Below, one piece after another: positions 34,732-43,920 of a stretch of DNA of 64,000 nucleotides. The position numbers and the translations under genes are program-made. This DNA is from Cobetia amphilecti (lineage in GTDB: Bacteria; Pseudomonadota; Gammaproteobacteria; Pseudomonadales; Halomonadaceae). The notes below the pieces were generated by a model, which had not been told where the DNA came from, did no database searches, and worked only from the letters and a program-made list of their open reading frames with translations. The stretch lies in the NCBI RefSeq assembly GCF_030010415.1, contig NZ_JASCSA010000006.1. One strand, given 5' to 3'. Position 1 is the stretch's first letter. The number at the start of each line of letters is the position of its first letter.

Positions 34732-35504
34732 TCGAACCGAATACCAACGCCTCCAACGGTGACACTCTCGGCGGCTTCGGCAACGGTTTCGAGGCAGACG
34801 ATGCGCCGGTTCGCCCGCGCGTCGTGGTACTGATTTCCGGCAGCGGCAGCAATCTTCAGGCGCTGCTGGAAGCGCAGGAACACGACGAGCTGGGCGGCGA
34901 CGTGGTCGCGGTCATCTCCAACAAGGCCGATGCCTACGGCCTGGTGCGTGCACGTGACGCCGGTGTCGATGCCGTGGCGCTGCCGCATGAGGAGTATGAG
35001 TCCCGCGAGCATTATGACGCCGCGCTGATCAAGGTGATCGAGCGTCATGAACCGGACCTCATCGTGCTGGCCGGCTTCATGCGTATCCTGTCGCCGCTGT
35101 TCGTGCAGTACTTCTTCGGGCGTCTGATGAACATTCACCCGTCGCTGCTGCCGGCCTGGCCGGGGCTTGATACCCATCGCAAGGTATTGGAAGCCGGCGA
35201 GCAGGAACACGGCGCCAGCGTGCACTTCGTCACCGAGGAGCTCGACGGTGGCCCGGTCGCGATCCAGGCCGTCGCCAACGTGCTGGAAGGCGATGACGAA
35301 GCCAGCCTCAAGGAGCGCGTGCACACGCGTGAGCACCTGATCTACCCGATCGCGGTGCGCTGGTTCCTCGAAGGCCGCCTGAAGCTCGACGGGGAAGTGG
35401 CCAAGCTCGACGGCCACAATCTGCCGGTGGGTGGCCTGCGCCTCTCCCACGCCGATGTGGAAGAAGAGCTCAGCGATGAGCTGCCGGAAGGCGAAGAAGA
35501 CTGA
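34728..35504 (+). CDS. purN: Phosphoribosylglycinamide formyltransferase
   Basis: A 258-residue GAR transformylase, purine synthesis step three. The core starts at about residue 30 (VVVLISGSGSNLQALL); formyl-binding and catalytic motifs LAGFMRILSPLFV, MNIHPSLLPAWPG with Asn and His, and GASVHFVTEELDGGPVAIQ with catalytic Asp are present. It has about 30 extra N-terminal residues and an acidic C-terminal tail compared with E. coli (212). The start overlaps purM, so translation is coupled. A strong terminator follows. Confidence 0.96.
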   Translation: MIEPNTNASNGDTLGGFGNGFEADDAPVRPRVVVLISGSGSNLQALLEAQEHDELGGDVVAVISNKADAYGLVRARDAGVDAVALPHEEYESREHYDAALIKVIERHEPDLIVLAGFMRILSPLFVQYFFGRLMNIHPSLLPAWPGLDTHRKVLEAGEQEHGASVHFVTEELDGGPVAIQAVANVLEGDDEASLKERVHTREHLIYPIAVRWFLEGRLKLDGEVAKLDGHNLPVGGLRLSHADVEEELSDELPEGEED

Positions 35505-35569
35505 TCAGTGACGTTGCCTTGCTGGCAAGGCTGACTGAGCTGATAGCAAGCTGACAGCGAGCTGAAAAC

Positions 35570-35614
35570 AAGAAGACCCCGCGACATGCCGATGTCGCGG
35601 GGTCTTCTTGTTTC
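35570..35614 (+). terminator. Terminator between purN and the esterase gene
   Basis: A perfect 18-base stem (35570-35587 with 35592-35609), loop GCCG, followed by TGTTTCT. It can serve both converging units. Confidence 0.92.
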
Positions 35615-35648
35615 TACTGATTCACTTCTCTCTCGATGGCTTTCGCTT

Positions 35649-37628
35649 TCAGAAGGTGTAACTCACCCCCACCTCCCCGCGCGCCGTCACCTCATCCCAG
35701 GTCTCGATGCCGGCGCCCAGATGCAGCATGGCATTGCGGCCGAGCTGCATGCGCCAGCCACCGTCGACACGCAGGTAGTTGTCGCTGCTGCGATCCAAAT
35801 CCTCGGCGCGGTAGGCATTGGTCGGCAGGCTCGCCAGACGCACCTCGGCACTGTCGGCGTCATCATCCAGACGCTTGCCGTAGGCCAGCTCACCGTAGAG
35901 GCCGAAGCCCTCCGCGATGGCGCGGTCGACCATGAAGCCGGCCTCGACACGGCGATCGCGCAGCGTCTGATCCGAGACGATTAAGGCGTTGGCGGCAGAG
36001 CCGGATTCGGTGTAGCCATCGATGTCTGACTCGGTATGGCGGTAGGCCACGAAGGGCGCGTTGTACCACAGCGAATCGGCGGCGGTGAGGCGATAATCGA
36101 GACGCGCCTCGGCGCTGAAGCCATCGCCATCGGTCTCACCGGACAGGGTGCGCGATGACTGCCCCAGTGCGACATGGCGGTCGAGGTCGTAATCGAAGTC
36201 GCCGTAGCTGGCCACCGCCTGGACGCCAAACCTGCCCAGCTGCTGACGCGCGAACAGGCTGAACACCTGGCCTTCCAGCTCAAGCTCGCTGCCATCATCG
36301 ACATCGAAGTCCGCAGTGCGCTGACTGACCGCAACACCGCCCCAGGCCTGGCCGAGTGCGTTGTCCAGAGGCAGCATCACGCCGACACCCGCGCCGCGCT
36401 GCTCGCTGTCAAAGCCCTGCTGGCCGCTGGAAGTCTCGCCATCGCCGGTGCCACCACTGGCCGAGCCGATGGCGAACACGCGCACGCCCTCCCCTGAGCG
36501 CCTGTCCTGCGCACCGGGACGCAATTCATCGCCGAGGCTGCGCTGACTGGCATTGAGCGCGCCCGTGCCCAGCTGCGGCGCCAGCCCCAGCACCGAAGGC
36601 GCGGCGAGCATCGCATAGGCGTAGTCGGCCAGAATCTCCTGGCCGGCGGTGGTCGGGTGCACGCCATCATTGAACAGCAGCTTGTCGGGGTCTTCCGCAG
36701 CGCCGCCCAGCCCGTAGGGCGTGACATTGCAGCTGTCCGAGAAGCACACCTGGGTCAGCGGCACGTCGCTGGCGAAGCCGAACTCGGCCGGTGATGCCAG
36801 CACCTCCTCGAGAATGCCGACGGTATCCAGGCGGATGATGTTGACCTCGCCATCCAGCGCCGCCAGTCGCGCGCCCAGCGCATCATTGAAGACGTCTACC
36901 AGCGCGGAGGTCCCTGCCGCCTGCGCCGCGCCCGCTGACTGGCCGGCCGGGGTGCTGCCGACATCCGGCAGGTTGGAAACCATGATGGTGGTGGCACCCG
37001 CCGCTGCCAGCGCCTCAACTGCGGAGGCCAGATTGCCGGCGGAGGCGACCGCCGTGGCCGGCGAGGTGATAACGCCCTGCAGGAAGTCGTTGCCACCGCC
37101 GTTGACGTAATAGAGGGCGTCCGGGTCGGCAGTGCCGCCGGTGCTGACCAGATAGCCATCCTCGACCCTGAGCACCGTGCCCGCGCCGGTACTTCCCGGC
37201 GGGATGACCACCTCGGAGCCGTCTTCATCTGTCACCGAGGCCAGAATCTGCGCCGTGGTATAGCCGCCCACCGCGTAATTGGTGCCGTCACTGAAGCCGG
37301 CCAGCTGATAGATCACCGAGGTGGAAGGCTCTGCCGCCAGCCCCAGTTCCGTGGCCAGCAGCTGGGTCGAGACGCTGCCATAGGCCGAGTTCTCGTAATC
37401 CGGGCCGCTGCGGTTGGTGAAACGCAGGCTGTTGAGGCCGCCCAGGGTGGTATCGGGGAACTGGCCGGAATCGCTCAGGCTGTCGCCGAAGAGATAGAGG
37501 TTGGAATAGGCCTGCGCAGGAGTCGCCAGCAAGGTGGTGCTGATGGCGAGGGCGAGACTCGTGAGGGTGAAACGTCGGGCCAGACCGCTGGCCGGCGGGA
37601 ATACAGCGCGATGTGAACGCGATGGCAT
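35649..37628 (-). CDS. EstA-like autotransporter esterase (GDSL family)
   Basis: A 659-residue type V secreted esterase. Signal peptide ends at AQA40; the GDSL passenger follows with nucleophile in LYLFGDSLSDSG (Ser50), block III NGGGND near 185, and the Asp-His pair in NDGVHPTTAGQEIL near 330. The C-terminal ~270 residues form an autotransporter beta-barrel ending VGVSYTF. Start MPSRSHRAVFPP was chosen with AAGGGG upstream. Pseudomonas EstA, the model, stays on the cell surface and influences rhamnolipid production and motility. Confidence 0.92.
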   Translation of the reverse strand: MPSRSHRAVFPPASGLARRFTLTSLALAISTTLLATPAQAYSNLYLFGDSLSDSGQFPDTTLGGLNSLRFTNRSGPDYENSAYGSVSTQLLATELGLAAEPSTSVIYQLAGFSDGTNYAVGGYTTAQILASVTDEDGSEVVIPPGSTGAGTVLRVEDGYLVSTGGTADPDALYYVNGGGNDFLQGVITSPATAVASAGNLASAVEALAAAGATTIMVSNLPDVGSTPAGQSAGAAQAAGTSALVDVFNDALGARLAALDGEVNIIRLDTVGILEEVLASPAEFGFASDVPLTQVCFSDSCNVTPYGLGGAAEDPDKLLFNDGVHPTTAGQEILADYAYAMLAAPSVLGLAPQLGTGALNASQRSLGDELRPGAQDRRSGEGVRVFAIGSASGGTGDGETSSGQQGFDSEQRGAGVGVMLPLDNALGQAWGGVAVSQRTADFDVDDGSELELEGQVFSLFARQQLGRFGVQAVASYGDFDYDLDRHVALGQSSRTLSGETDGDGFSAEARLDYRLTAADSLWYNAPFVAYRHTESDIDGYTESGSAANALIVSDQTLRDRRVEAGFMVDRAIAEGFGLYGELAYGKRLDDDADSAEVRLASLPTNAYRAEDLDRSSDNYLRVDGGWRMQLGRNAMLHLGAGIETWDEVTARGEVGVSYTF

Positions 37629-37854
37629 GGCGTGCCCCTTGCTTGTGGGAGGTATCCGTCCTGCAGCCACTCTGGGGGTGGCCTGTAGACAAGCATAGGC
37701 AATAAAACGAGTGATTGAATCACATGTTTTGTTCAACTTCAGGCTAAGACTCAGCGCCTTGCGAGCATGTCACGCTCTCGCTACCTACCACCGGCGTCTC
37801 TCTTGCCACCGTCATCACACGTCGCCACGAGCAGGCACGAGCAGGCACAAAAAA

Positions 37855-37876
37855 AGCGCCTCCCGAAGGAGGCGCT
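37855..37876 (-). terminator. Intrinsic terminator of dcd
   Basis: AGCGCCTCC (37855-37863), loop CGAA, GGAGGCGCT (37868-37876). On the minus strand it is followed by seven T. Confidence 0.92.
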
Positions 37877-37954
37877 CTTGGCTTGCCACACTCTTGTCTT
37901 GCCGCGTGCGGGTCACTCGCGTGAACGCAATACCCAGGAGCGCAGCAAGGGGTA

Positions 37955-38521
37955 TCAGGTACGCGGCAGTGTCACGCCACGCTGGCCCTGATACTTGCCG
38001 CCGCGATCCTTGTAGCTGGTCTCGCAGACTTCATCGGACTCGAGGAACAGCATCTGCGCCACGCCTTCGTTGGCGTAGATACGCGCCGGCAGGTTGGTGG
38101 TGTTGGAGAACTCGAGGGTGACGTGGCCTTCCCACTCCGGCTCCAGCGGCGTCACGTTGACGATGATGCCGCAACGCGCGTAGGTGGACTTGCCCAGGCA
38201 GATGGTCAGCACGTTACGCGGAATGCGGAAGTACTCGATGGTACGGGCCAGCGCGAAGGAGTTGGGCGGAATCACGCAGGAGTCGCCCTTCACGTCCACG
38301 AAGCTCTTCTCGTCGAAGTGCTTGGGGTCCACCGTCGCCGAATGGATGTTGGTGAAGACCTTGAACTCATCCGAGCAGCGCACATCGTAGCCGTAGCTGG
38401 AGGTGCCGTAGGAAATCACACGGCGCTCATCGTGAAAGCGCACCTGATCGGGCTCAAAGGGTTCGATCATGTCGTGGCTTTCGGCCATGCGACGGATCCA
38501 CTTGTCGGATTTGATGCTCAT
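37955..38521 (-). CDS. dcd: dCTP deaminase
   Basis: A 188-residue enzyme converting dCTP to dUTP for dTMP synthesis (E. coli 193). Motifs: MSIKSDKWIRRMAESHDMIEPF at the start, VISYGTSSYGYDVRCSDEF near 40, IPPNSFALARTIEYFRIP near 98, the catalytic region GKSTYARCGIIVNVTPLEPEWEGHVTLEFSNTT with Arg and Glu near 120-140, and EGVAQMLFLES. It lies 125 bases downstream of apbC, which may share its transcript. Confidence 0.97.
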   Translation of the reverse strand: MSIKSDKWIRRMAESHDMIEPFEPDQVRFHDERRVISYGTSSYGYDVRCSDEFKVFTNIHSATVDPKHFDEKSFVDVKGDSCVIPPNSFALARTIEYFRIPRNVLTICLGKSTYARCGIIVNVTPLEPEWEGHVTLEFSNTTNLPARIYANEGVAQMLFLESDEVCETSYKDRGGKYQGQRGVTLPRT

Positions 38522-38646
38522 CGAGCGTACCTGACTGACTGATGGGGAGAGACGCATAAGCGCCATGAAACGCGGGCCAGCATGATACCGGCCCGCTGTG
38601 TCGCTGGAAACCTCGGCACGCGCGGCTTGCGCCTGGCGCGTCGGGC

Positions 38647-39447
38647 TCAGCTGAAGCTGATGCTCGGGCCTTCGTCCGCACCGGCACTTTCCAGTGACTC
38701 GAAGACCTGACGCGCGATGGCGCGGAAGCTCGCGGCCACTTCGCCGTCCGGCTCCGCGATCACGCTCGGGCGACCGCCATCGGCATTCTCGCGAATGCTC
38801 AGGGTCAGCGGCAGCTGGCCCAGCAGACGAGTCTGGTACTCATCGGCGATACGCTCACCCCCGCCCGCGCCGAAGACCGCTTCGCTGTGGCCACACTGGC
38901 TGCAGGTGTGAGTGCTCATGTTCTCGACCACACCCAGCACCGGCACCTTGACCTTGCGGAACATCTCGATGCCCTTCTGGGCGTCCAGCAGCGCGATGTC
39001 CTGCGGCGTGGTGACGATGACGGCACCGGAGACCGGCACCTTCTGCGACAGGGTCAGCTGGATGTCACCGGTGCCCGGCGGCATGTCGATCAGCAGCACG
39101 TCAAGCTCGCCCCAGGCGGTCTGATTGAGCAGCTGCTGGAAGGCACCGGCGACCATCGGGCCACGCCAGACCATCGGGTCCTTCACGTCGACCAGATAGG
39201 CCATCGACATGGTCTTGATGCCATGCGCCTCGATGGGGCTGAAGACCTGCTCACCGGCCATTTCCGGACGCTGGCCGGTCGGCACGCCGAACATCTGCGC
39301 CTGACTCGGACCATAGATGTCGGCGTCCAGCAGGCCGACCTTGAGACCTTCCGCCGCCAATGCCAGCGCCAGATTGGCGGTGACGGTGGACTTGCCGACG
39401 CCACCCTTGCCGGAAGCGACCGCGACAATGTGCTTGATACCTTCCAT
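38647..39447 (-). CDS. apbC: Iron-sulphur cluster carrier ATPase ApbC/Mrp
   Basis: A 266-residue P-loop ATPase carrying Fe-S clusters to apo-proteins. The deviant Walker A is SGKGGVGKSTVTANLALAL near residue 12, Walker A'/B VGLLDADIYGPSQ and LLIDMPPGTGDIQLTL, and the cluster-binding CxxC is THTCSQCGH near 180. It lacks the N-terminal MIP18-like domain of E. coli Mrp (369 residues), a short form found in many bacteria. In E. coli it is next to metG; here about 5 kb separates them. Confidence 0.94.
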   Translation of the reverse strand: MEGIKHIVAVASGKGGVGKSTVTANLALALAAEGLKVGLLDADIYGPSQAQMFGVPTGQRPEMAGEQVFSPIEAHGIKTMSMAYLVDVKDPMVWRGPMVAGAFQQLLNQTAWGELDVLLIDMPPGTGDIQLTLSQKVPVSGAVIVTTPQDIALLDAQKGIEMFRKVKVPVLGVVENMSTHTCSQCGHSEAVFGAGGGERIADEYQTRLLGQLPLTLSIRENADGGRPSVIAEPDGEVAASFRAIARQVFESLESAGADEGPSISFS

Positions 39448-39645
39448 ACCTTGAAACTCCTGTGACGGCCTGCGCGGCGCGATGAATGTGGCGCGCAGGC
39501 GTCTGAACTGTCAGCGAAAAAAGCCGTGGAACACGATGGGCACAGTATGCCTGCCACCGCTACACGGGCCAAGCCGATGAAGCATGTCCATGGAAGCCAT
39601 GCCTCAGGAAGCCATGGCCCTGGGCGCAAATCAGAAGCGCACGTC

Positions 39646-40359
39646 TCAGAAGCGCACGTCGACCGGCAGGAAGCGCCACTCGCCCGGCGCCATGCGGCCG
39701 AGCAGAATCGCGCCCAGACGCAGACGACGCACCTCGATGACCTTGAGGCCCTGCTCCTCGACCGCGCCGCGGATACCGCCCACCGGCACCCGCTTCATGG
39801 CGATGCGCAGGCGGGTGTCGCTCTGCCAGCTGATGCTGACCTTGGGCTTGCGGCCGCGGATGTCGGCGCACAGCGCGAAGCCGATACGCTTGAGGCCTTC
39901 GTCATCCAGTGTTCCTTCCACCTCGACGACGTATTCCTGCTCCAGCTGGTCGAGGTCATCGCCCAGCTTGCGGATCACGCCACGGTTCTGTGACCACACC
40001 GCGAGACCGGATTCATCTTCGCCGAGCTCGGCCAGCGGCTGCTGGGACAGGAAATGCACCTTGAGCCAGTCGGCACCGCTGTTGTCGAGCGCACTGCGCG
40101 GCGCGCCGTCACGCAGGCTCAGCGGGTCCGGCAGCGGCGTGCCCGGCGGCTGATACCAGACCAGGGTCAGCGGCTCGATGGGTGCCATGCTGGCGCCTTC
40201 ATCGACGGTGACTTCCTCATCGGTGACCTTGAAGAAAGGCGCTTCCACGATCTCGCCCGCGACACGTACCACCCCCTTGGCGATGAGATGCTCGGCCTCA
40301 CGGCGCGAGATGCCCTGCTGATGGGCCAGAAACTTGGAAAGACGGACGGGTTCGGTCAT
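39646..40359 (-). CDS. S4-domain pseudouridine synthase-like protein with degenerate active site
   Basis: A 237-residue member of the RsuA/RluF superfamily. The N-terminal S4 RNA-binding domain is intact (VRLSKFLAHQQGISRREAEHLIAKGVVRVAGE). The catalytic motif, normally GRLDxxTxGL, reads AELGEDESGLAVW near residue 125, so the essential Asp is replaced by Gly; the later RQIRRM motif reads GGIRGA. The C-terminal EWRFL is kept. It may bind RNA without making pseudouridine, or use altered residues. Start MTEPVRLSKF was preferred to a long frame upstream. Confidence 0.8.
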   Translation of the reverse strand: MTEPVRLSKFLAHQQGISRREAEHLIAKGVVRVAGEIVEAPFFKVTDEEVTVDEGASMAPIEPLTLVWYQPPGTPLPDPLSLRDGAPRSALDNSGADWLKVHFLSQQPLAELGEDESGLAVWSQNRGVIRKLGDDLDQLEQEYVVEVEGTLDDEGLKRIGFALCADIRGRKPKVSISWQSDTRLRIAMKRVPVGGIRGAVEEQGLKVIEVRRLRLGAILLGRMAPGEWRFLPVDVRF

Positions 40360-41007
40360 GGGGACTCTCGAGGCAGCGACGCAGGCAACAGGCAGAGCAG
40401 CAGCACGCAGAAGCGCAGATAAAAAGAAGTGGGACAGCCTGACAGGGTCATCAAGGCTAGCCCGCCATGATAACGGCATGCGCCGAGGATGGCACGGACG
40501 AGACGCGCTGAAGATGCTAGGCTGCGTGGCCAGAAATCGGCGCAGTGCGCTTCAGCAGATCATTTGATGCTCATCACCAGGTCCTTCGACGCACTCCGCC
40601 AGCGCATCTGATCCACTACGACTGGTCATCCGCCCCTCTGGCGCAAGCGACCTAGCTGCCTCTGACCCGCCTGATCTTGCGCTGGCAGGCGCGATGCGCT
40701 GGCAGGCGCGATGCGCTGACCGCGCCATCGTCATCGTCATCACTACGCAACCGTGTGGTGACACTAGCGGAACCCTTTGCGCGGCAAAGCGTCAGAGTTG
40801 CGTTGAAGCTCACTCTGGGCCATACAAGGTCAGGGTCAGGCAAACTGATGCGCTTGCGCGTCGACTGTCGCTACCGAGGAAGCCGGTGGCCAACGCTTCA
40901 GTCTCCGTCAGTGACTCGCCAACCGAAGGTGTGCGATCAACCCGGATTGACCCTGCGCGCCATCCCGCCTTGCTGCGCTTCCCAGGCCACGTTCACAGGT
41001 ATCTTGC
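40360..41007. other. Intergenic region with a 17-bp tandem repeat
   Basis: About 650 bases without a gene I can support. GCTGGCAGGCGCGATGC occurs twice in tandem (40681-40697 and 40698-40714). The promoters of the divergent flanking genes must lie here but I cannot place them. Confidence 0.55.
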
Positions 41008-41685
41008 ATGCGTTTATCTCCCACATCGCGCCGCCCACTGACTCACACTCGGCGCTACGCCATCAGCAGTGCACGCACGCTTCGTCATCTGGTACTGATC
41101 TTCGGCCTGACGCTGGCCGCGGGCTGCTCCGCGCCGCACGCCTCGGACGCGACTGCCGCCCCGACTACCGCGGCCAAGGCAGCCGTCAAGGCCGAACGGC
41201 TGGAAAGCCTGCTGGTGCAAGGCGAAAGCGATGTGCCGGAGAGCCTGCTGCTCAGCAAGGCCGGCGCCAAGGCGATCGACCCCAACGGCCAGCGACCGGT
41301 GGATGACCCGCTGACCTGCCTGGCGCGCGCCGCCTACTGGGAAGCCAAGGGCGAAGGCAGAAGCGGCATGCAGGGCATCGTCAATGTGGTGATCAACCGC
41401 GCCGCTGACCCGCGCTTCCCCGACAGCCTGTGCGGCGTGGTCAAGCAGGGTGGCGAAAGCGGCAGCTGCCAGTTCTCCTGGTGGTGTGACGGTCGCTCCG
41501 ACCGCATTCGCGAACCCGCCGCCTACGCCGAGGCACGCGACGTGGCCCGTCAGGCGCTCAACCATCAACTGGAAGACGTCACCGACGGCGCCCTCTACTT
41601 CCACGCCCGCTACGCCACGCCCTACTGGGCCAAGCGCTTCGTGCGCACCGCGCGCATCGGTCAGCACCTGTTCTATCGCAACTGA
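41008..41685 (+). CDS. SleB-like cell wall hydrolase lipoprotein
   Basis: A 225-residue protein. A basic leader and hydrophobic segment end in lipobox LAAGC with Cys40 as lipidation site. From residue ~105 there is a Hydrolase_2 (SleB-type) domain: LARAAYWEAKGEGRSGMQGIVNVVINRAADPRFPDSLCGVVKQ with the catalytic-type glutamates, then CQFSWWCDGRSDRI and ALYFHARYATPYWAKRF. Such enzymes cleave peptidoglycan glycan strands; outside spore formers they are wall-remodelling hydrolases. Residues 45-65 are Ala/Thr-rich. Confidence 0.85.
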   Translation: MRLSPTSRRPLTHTRRYAISSARTLRHLVLIFGLTLAAGCSAPHASDATAAPTTAAKAAVKAERLESLLVQGESDVPESLLLSKAGAKAIDPNGQRPVDDPLTCLARAAYWEAKGEGRSGMQGIVNVVINRAADPRFPDSLCGVVKQGGESGSCQFSWWCDGRSDRIREPAAYAEARDVARQALNHQLEDVTDGALYFHARYATPYWAKRFVRTARIGQHLFYRN

Positions 41686-41807
41686 CTCACCCTCTCACCA
41701 GGGCGTGACTGGTAGAACCATCACCAGCAAGTTGCCTGACATGCCGCACGCCAGCGCCATGTCACGTACAAGACCGTGACGAGAAGACCGTACAAGAAAC
41801 AGACAAA

Positions 41808-41848
41808 CCAGAAGGCCCCTGATGATTCACTCATCAGGGGCCTTCTGG
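41808..41848. terminator. Bidirectional terminator hairpin
   Basis: An 18-base perfect stem (41808-41825 with 41831-41848), loop TTCAC. The minus-strand side is followed by TTTGTCTGTTTC, so it mainly serves the alkaline phosphatase gene; the SleB-like gene converges on it. Confidence 0.85.
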
Positions 41849-41889
41849 GGCATATCATCACTCAATCTTCAGAAATGGGCCGAGTCCGA

Positions 41890-43509
41890 CTACTTCGCTA
41901 CCACTGTCTTCAGATACTGCCCTATCTCGGAATGGTGCAGGATGGACGAGACCGGCAAGATGTCGTTGGCTGGCCCCCATGCAAAGACGTTGACTGGCGT
42001 ATGGGTGTGCGTACCAGTCCCCCACACGGTGTTTTGCTGTGTCGCCAATGCCCGCGCCAGCAGGTTGCCGCGATCGTTATAGGGGAAGAAGGCGTCAAAG
42101 TCGTGAACTGCCGGCACCTCGCTGACCCCGAGGTAACTATGTCCATCCACATGATAGGGATTGGGCTTGTTGGCCAGTACTTCAGCTGCCTGTGCTTCGG
42201 TAATCTGGAAGTCACTATTGCCATTGACAGCGGTCATCAAGCGCGCCGGTGTGCGCTCACCTTGCGGTAGTGCCTCGAAATCACTGAGCAGCTCGTAATA
42301 GGTCTGCTTCTGCCCATAGAGACTGTCCAGAATCGAGAAGTCACCAAAATTGAAATTGGGTGCGTAATCCTGATCTGCGAATGCAGGGCCTGATTTCTTC
42401 TGCGCTGCCGGTAAATTGGCGCTGGAATAACTGAAGCCGAATGCCCCCGTCTCATGGTCGGCCGTTACCAGAATTATTGTATCGTCTCGCTCTCGCGCCC
42501 AGTCATAGACACCTTGCACGGCCTCATCGAACTTGATCAGTTCATTGAGCATGGTGCCCGCATCATTGGAATGCGCGGCCCAGTCGATCTGGCCACCCTC
42601 GACCATCAAAAAGAAACCATCATCATCCTGTTCCAGCATTGACAGTGCTTTCTGGGTCATCTCATGCAGGGTCGGCTGCTGACGCTGTGGGTCATCATGG
42701 CTATCTCGATAGCTGATACCATCCGCCATACCCGAGTTGGCGAATAGCCCCAATACCTTGGTGCCATTGAGTGCGGCCATCTGATCACGCGTAAAGGCTA
42801 GCCCATAGCCTTGATCTGCAGCTTCCTGGAGCAGATTTCGTTCATCCTTGCGCTTGGAGGTTGGCGACCAGGCACCTTGCATCAGCGTCTCGACACTGCC
42901 CGCGCTTTCCCCCGGCTCACTGACGGACTGTGGCACGAAGTGACGCAACCCTCCCGACAGCATGACATCCGGCCCGGTCATGAGCATGTCTTCGGCAATG
43001 GCATTTTCCAGTGAACGATGCGGCTGGTGGGCGGCGAAGGCCGCCGGAGTCGCGTGGGTCAGGCGCGTATCGGACACCAATCCGGTGGCCTTGCCGACTC
43101 GTTTGGCAAGCTCGAGGACGGTTTCCACCCGATTACCCTCTGAATCTATGCCGATCACCTCGCCCCCGGTGAAGATACCCGTCGAGAGCTGAGTCGCTGA
43201 ACAGGCCGAATCCACTACCACGGCATCTTCAGGGTGAGTCAATGAAGCGCCCACCACGCCTTCCTTCGCCAGCTGGTAGAGTGCCGTCGAACGCCCCTGA
43301 TATATCGAATCCGGCGCACGATTGGCGTATGTCTCCAGCATGCCAACCTGCTGGGGCCCCATGCCATCGCCAATCATCAGAATGACATTCTTGATCTCTG
43401 CCGCATTGGCCAGGGGCATCCAGCTCATGCTTCCCGTCAGCGCAACGACGGCCCACCCTTTTCGACACCATCGTCCTTGCCGGTTCTGATGAGGCATCAT
43501 CATGGTCAT
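41890..43509 (-). CDS. phoA: Secreted alkaline phosphatase (PhoA superfamily)
   Basis: A 539-residue periplasmic metallophosphatase releasing phosphate from organic esters. Signal peptide to about ANA36; metal ligand region VILMIGDGMGPQQ, nucleophile in VVDSACSATQLSTG (Ser101), metal ligands in EGGQIDWAAHSND and VTADHETGAFGF, and a late GTGTHTHTPVNVFAWGP histidine. Sequence and length resemble the highly active halophile enzymes of Cobetia/Halomonas more than E. coli PhoA. Start is MTMMMPHQ (AAGGGA upstream) or the ATG two codons later. A PHO-box array lies about 220 bases upstream, so it should be phosphate-controlled. Confidence 0.93.
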   Translation of the reverse strand: MTMMMPHQNRQGRWCRKGWAVVALTGSMSWMPLANAAEIKNVILMIGDGMGPQQVGMLETYANRAPDSIYQGRSTALYQLAKEGVVGASLTHPEDAVVVDSACSATQLSTGIFTGGEVIGIDSEGNRVETVLELAKRVGKATGLVSDTRLTHATPAAFAAHQPHRSLENAIAEDMLMTGPDVMLSGGLRHFVPQSVSEPGESAGSVETLMQGAWSPTSKRKDERNLLQEAADQGYGLAFTRDQMAALNGTKVLGLFANSGMADGISYRDSHDDPQRQQPTLHEMTQKALSMLEQDDDGFFLMVEGGQIDWAAHSNDAGTMLNELIKFDEAVQGVYDWARERDDTIILVTADHETGAFGFSYSSANLPAAQKKSGPAFADQDYAPNFNFGDFSILDSLYGQKQTYYELLSDFEALPQGERTPARLMTAVNGNSDFQITEAQAAEVLANKPNPYHVDGHSYLGVSEVPAVHDFDAFFPYNDRGNLLARALATQQNTVWGTGTHTHTPVNVFAWGPANDILPVSSILHHSEIGQYLKTVVAK

Positions 43510-43728
43510 CTTCCGTGTTCCCTTGTCATTGATGGCATCCGTGTTACCCGGGCACATACGATACTCGTGCAAGTCTGTACGTCTGTGCTCGAACGGAGCG
43601 CTTGTTGGTCAGAAATGAATCGCAATCTGCTCACATGGCGGCACCCAAGGTGCCAGCTGGAGCATGCGCTTCACTATTGACGACGCAAGCAGAGCCGTCC
43701 ATATGAATGGCCCGGTTACAGGACAATT

Positions 43729-43768
43729 CATGACGAAAGAATGACATAAAGATGTCAGTTTAATGACA
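43729..43768 (-). promoter_or_regulatory. PHO-box array (PhoB binding)
   Basis: On the minus strand four 7-base units follow each other at 11-base spacing: CTGTCAT, CTGACAT, ATGTCAT, TCGTCAT, separated by TAAA, CTTT and TCTT. The first pair, CTGTCATTAAACTGACAT, is close to the PHO-box consensus. It lies upstream of the alkaline phosphatase gene in the right orientation. Confidence 0.8.
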
Positions 43769-43798
43769 GACGACACTGCGACCAGAAGTCGCAAACAC

Positions 43799-43831
43799 GA
43801 CGCCCCCGCTGCCATTGGCAACGGGGGCGTC
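43799..43831 (-). terminator. Intrinsic terminator of the terB-like gene
   Basis: GACGCCCCCG pairs with CGGGGGCGTC around 43799-43831, with a smaller inner hairpin (TGCC/GGCA); coordinates good to a base or two. It is 90 bases past the terB-like stop. Confidence 0.7.
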
Positions 43832-43920
43832 TGCTTGAGAATGCCTGAATAGCGGTGTCTGGACAGGGGCGTCCAGGCAGGGACGCTTGGATAGGGGGTG
43901 TATATAAGACGCCTGACGGA

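Larger units (their letters stand above)
43510..43920. promoter_or_regulatory. Regulatory region upstream of alkaline phosphatase
   Basis: Non-coding; contains the PHO-box array, the terminator of the terB-like gene, and a short GC-rich repetitive run (43855-43915). Confidence 0.6.
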
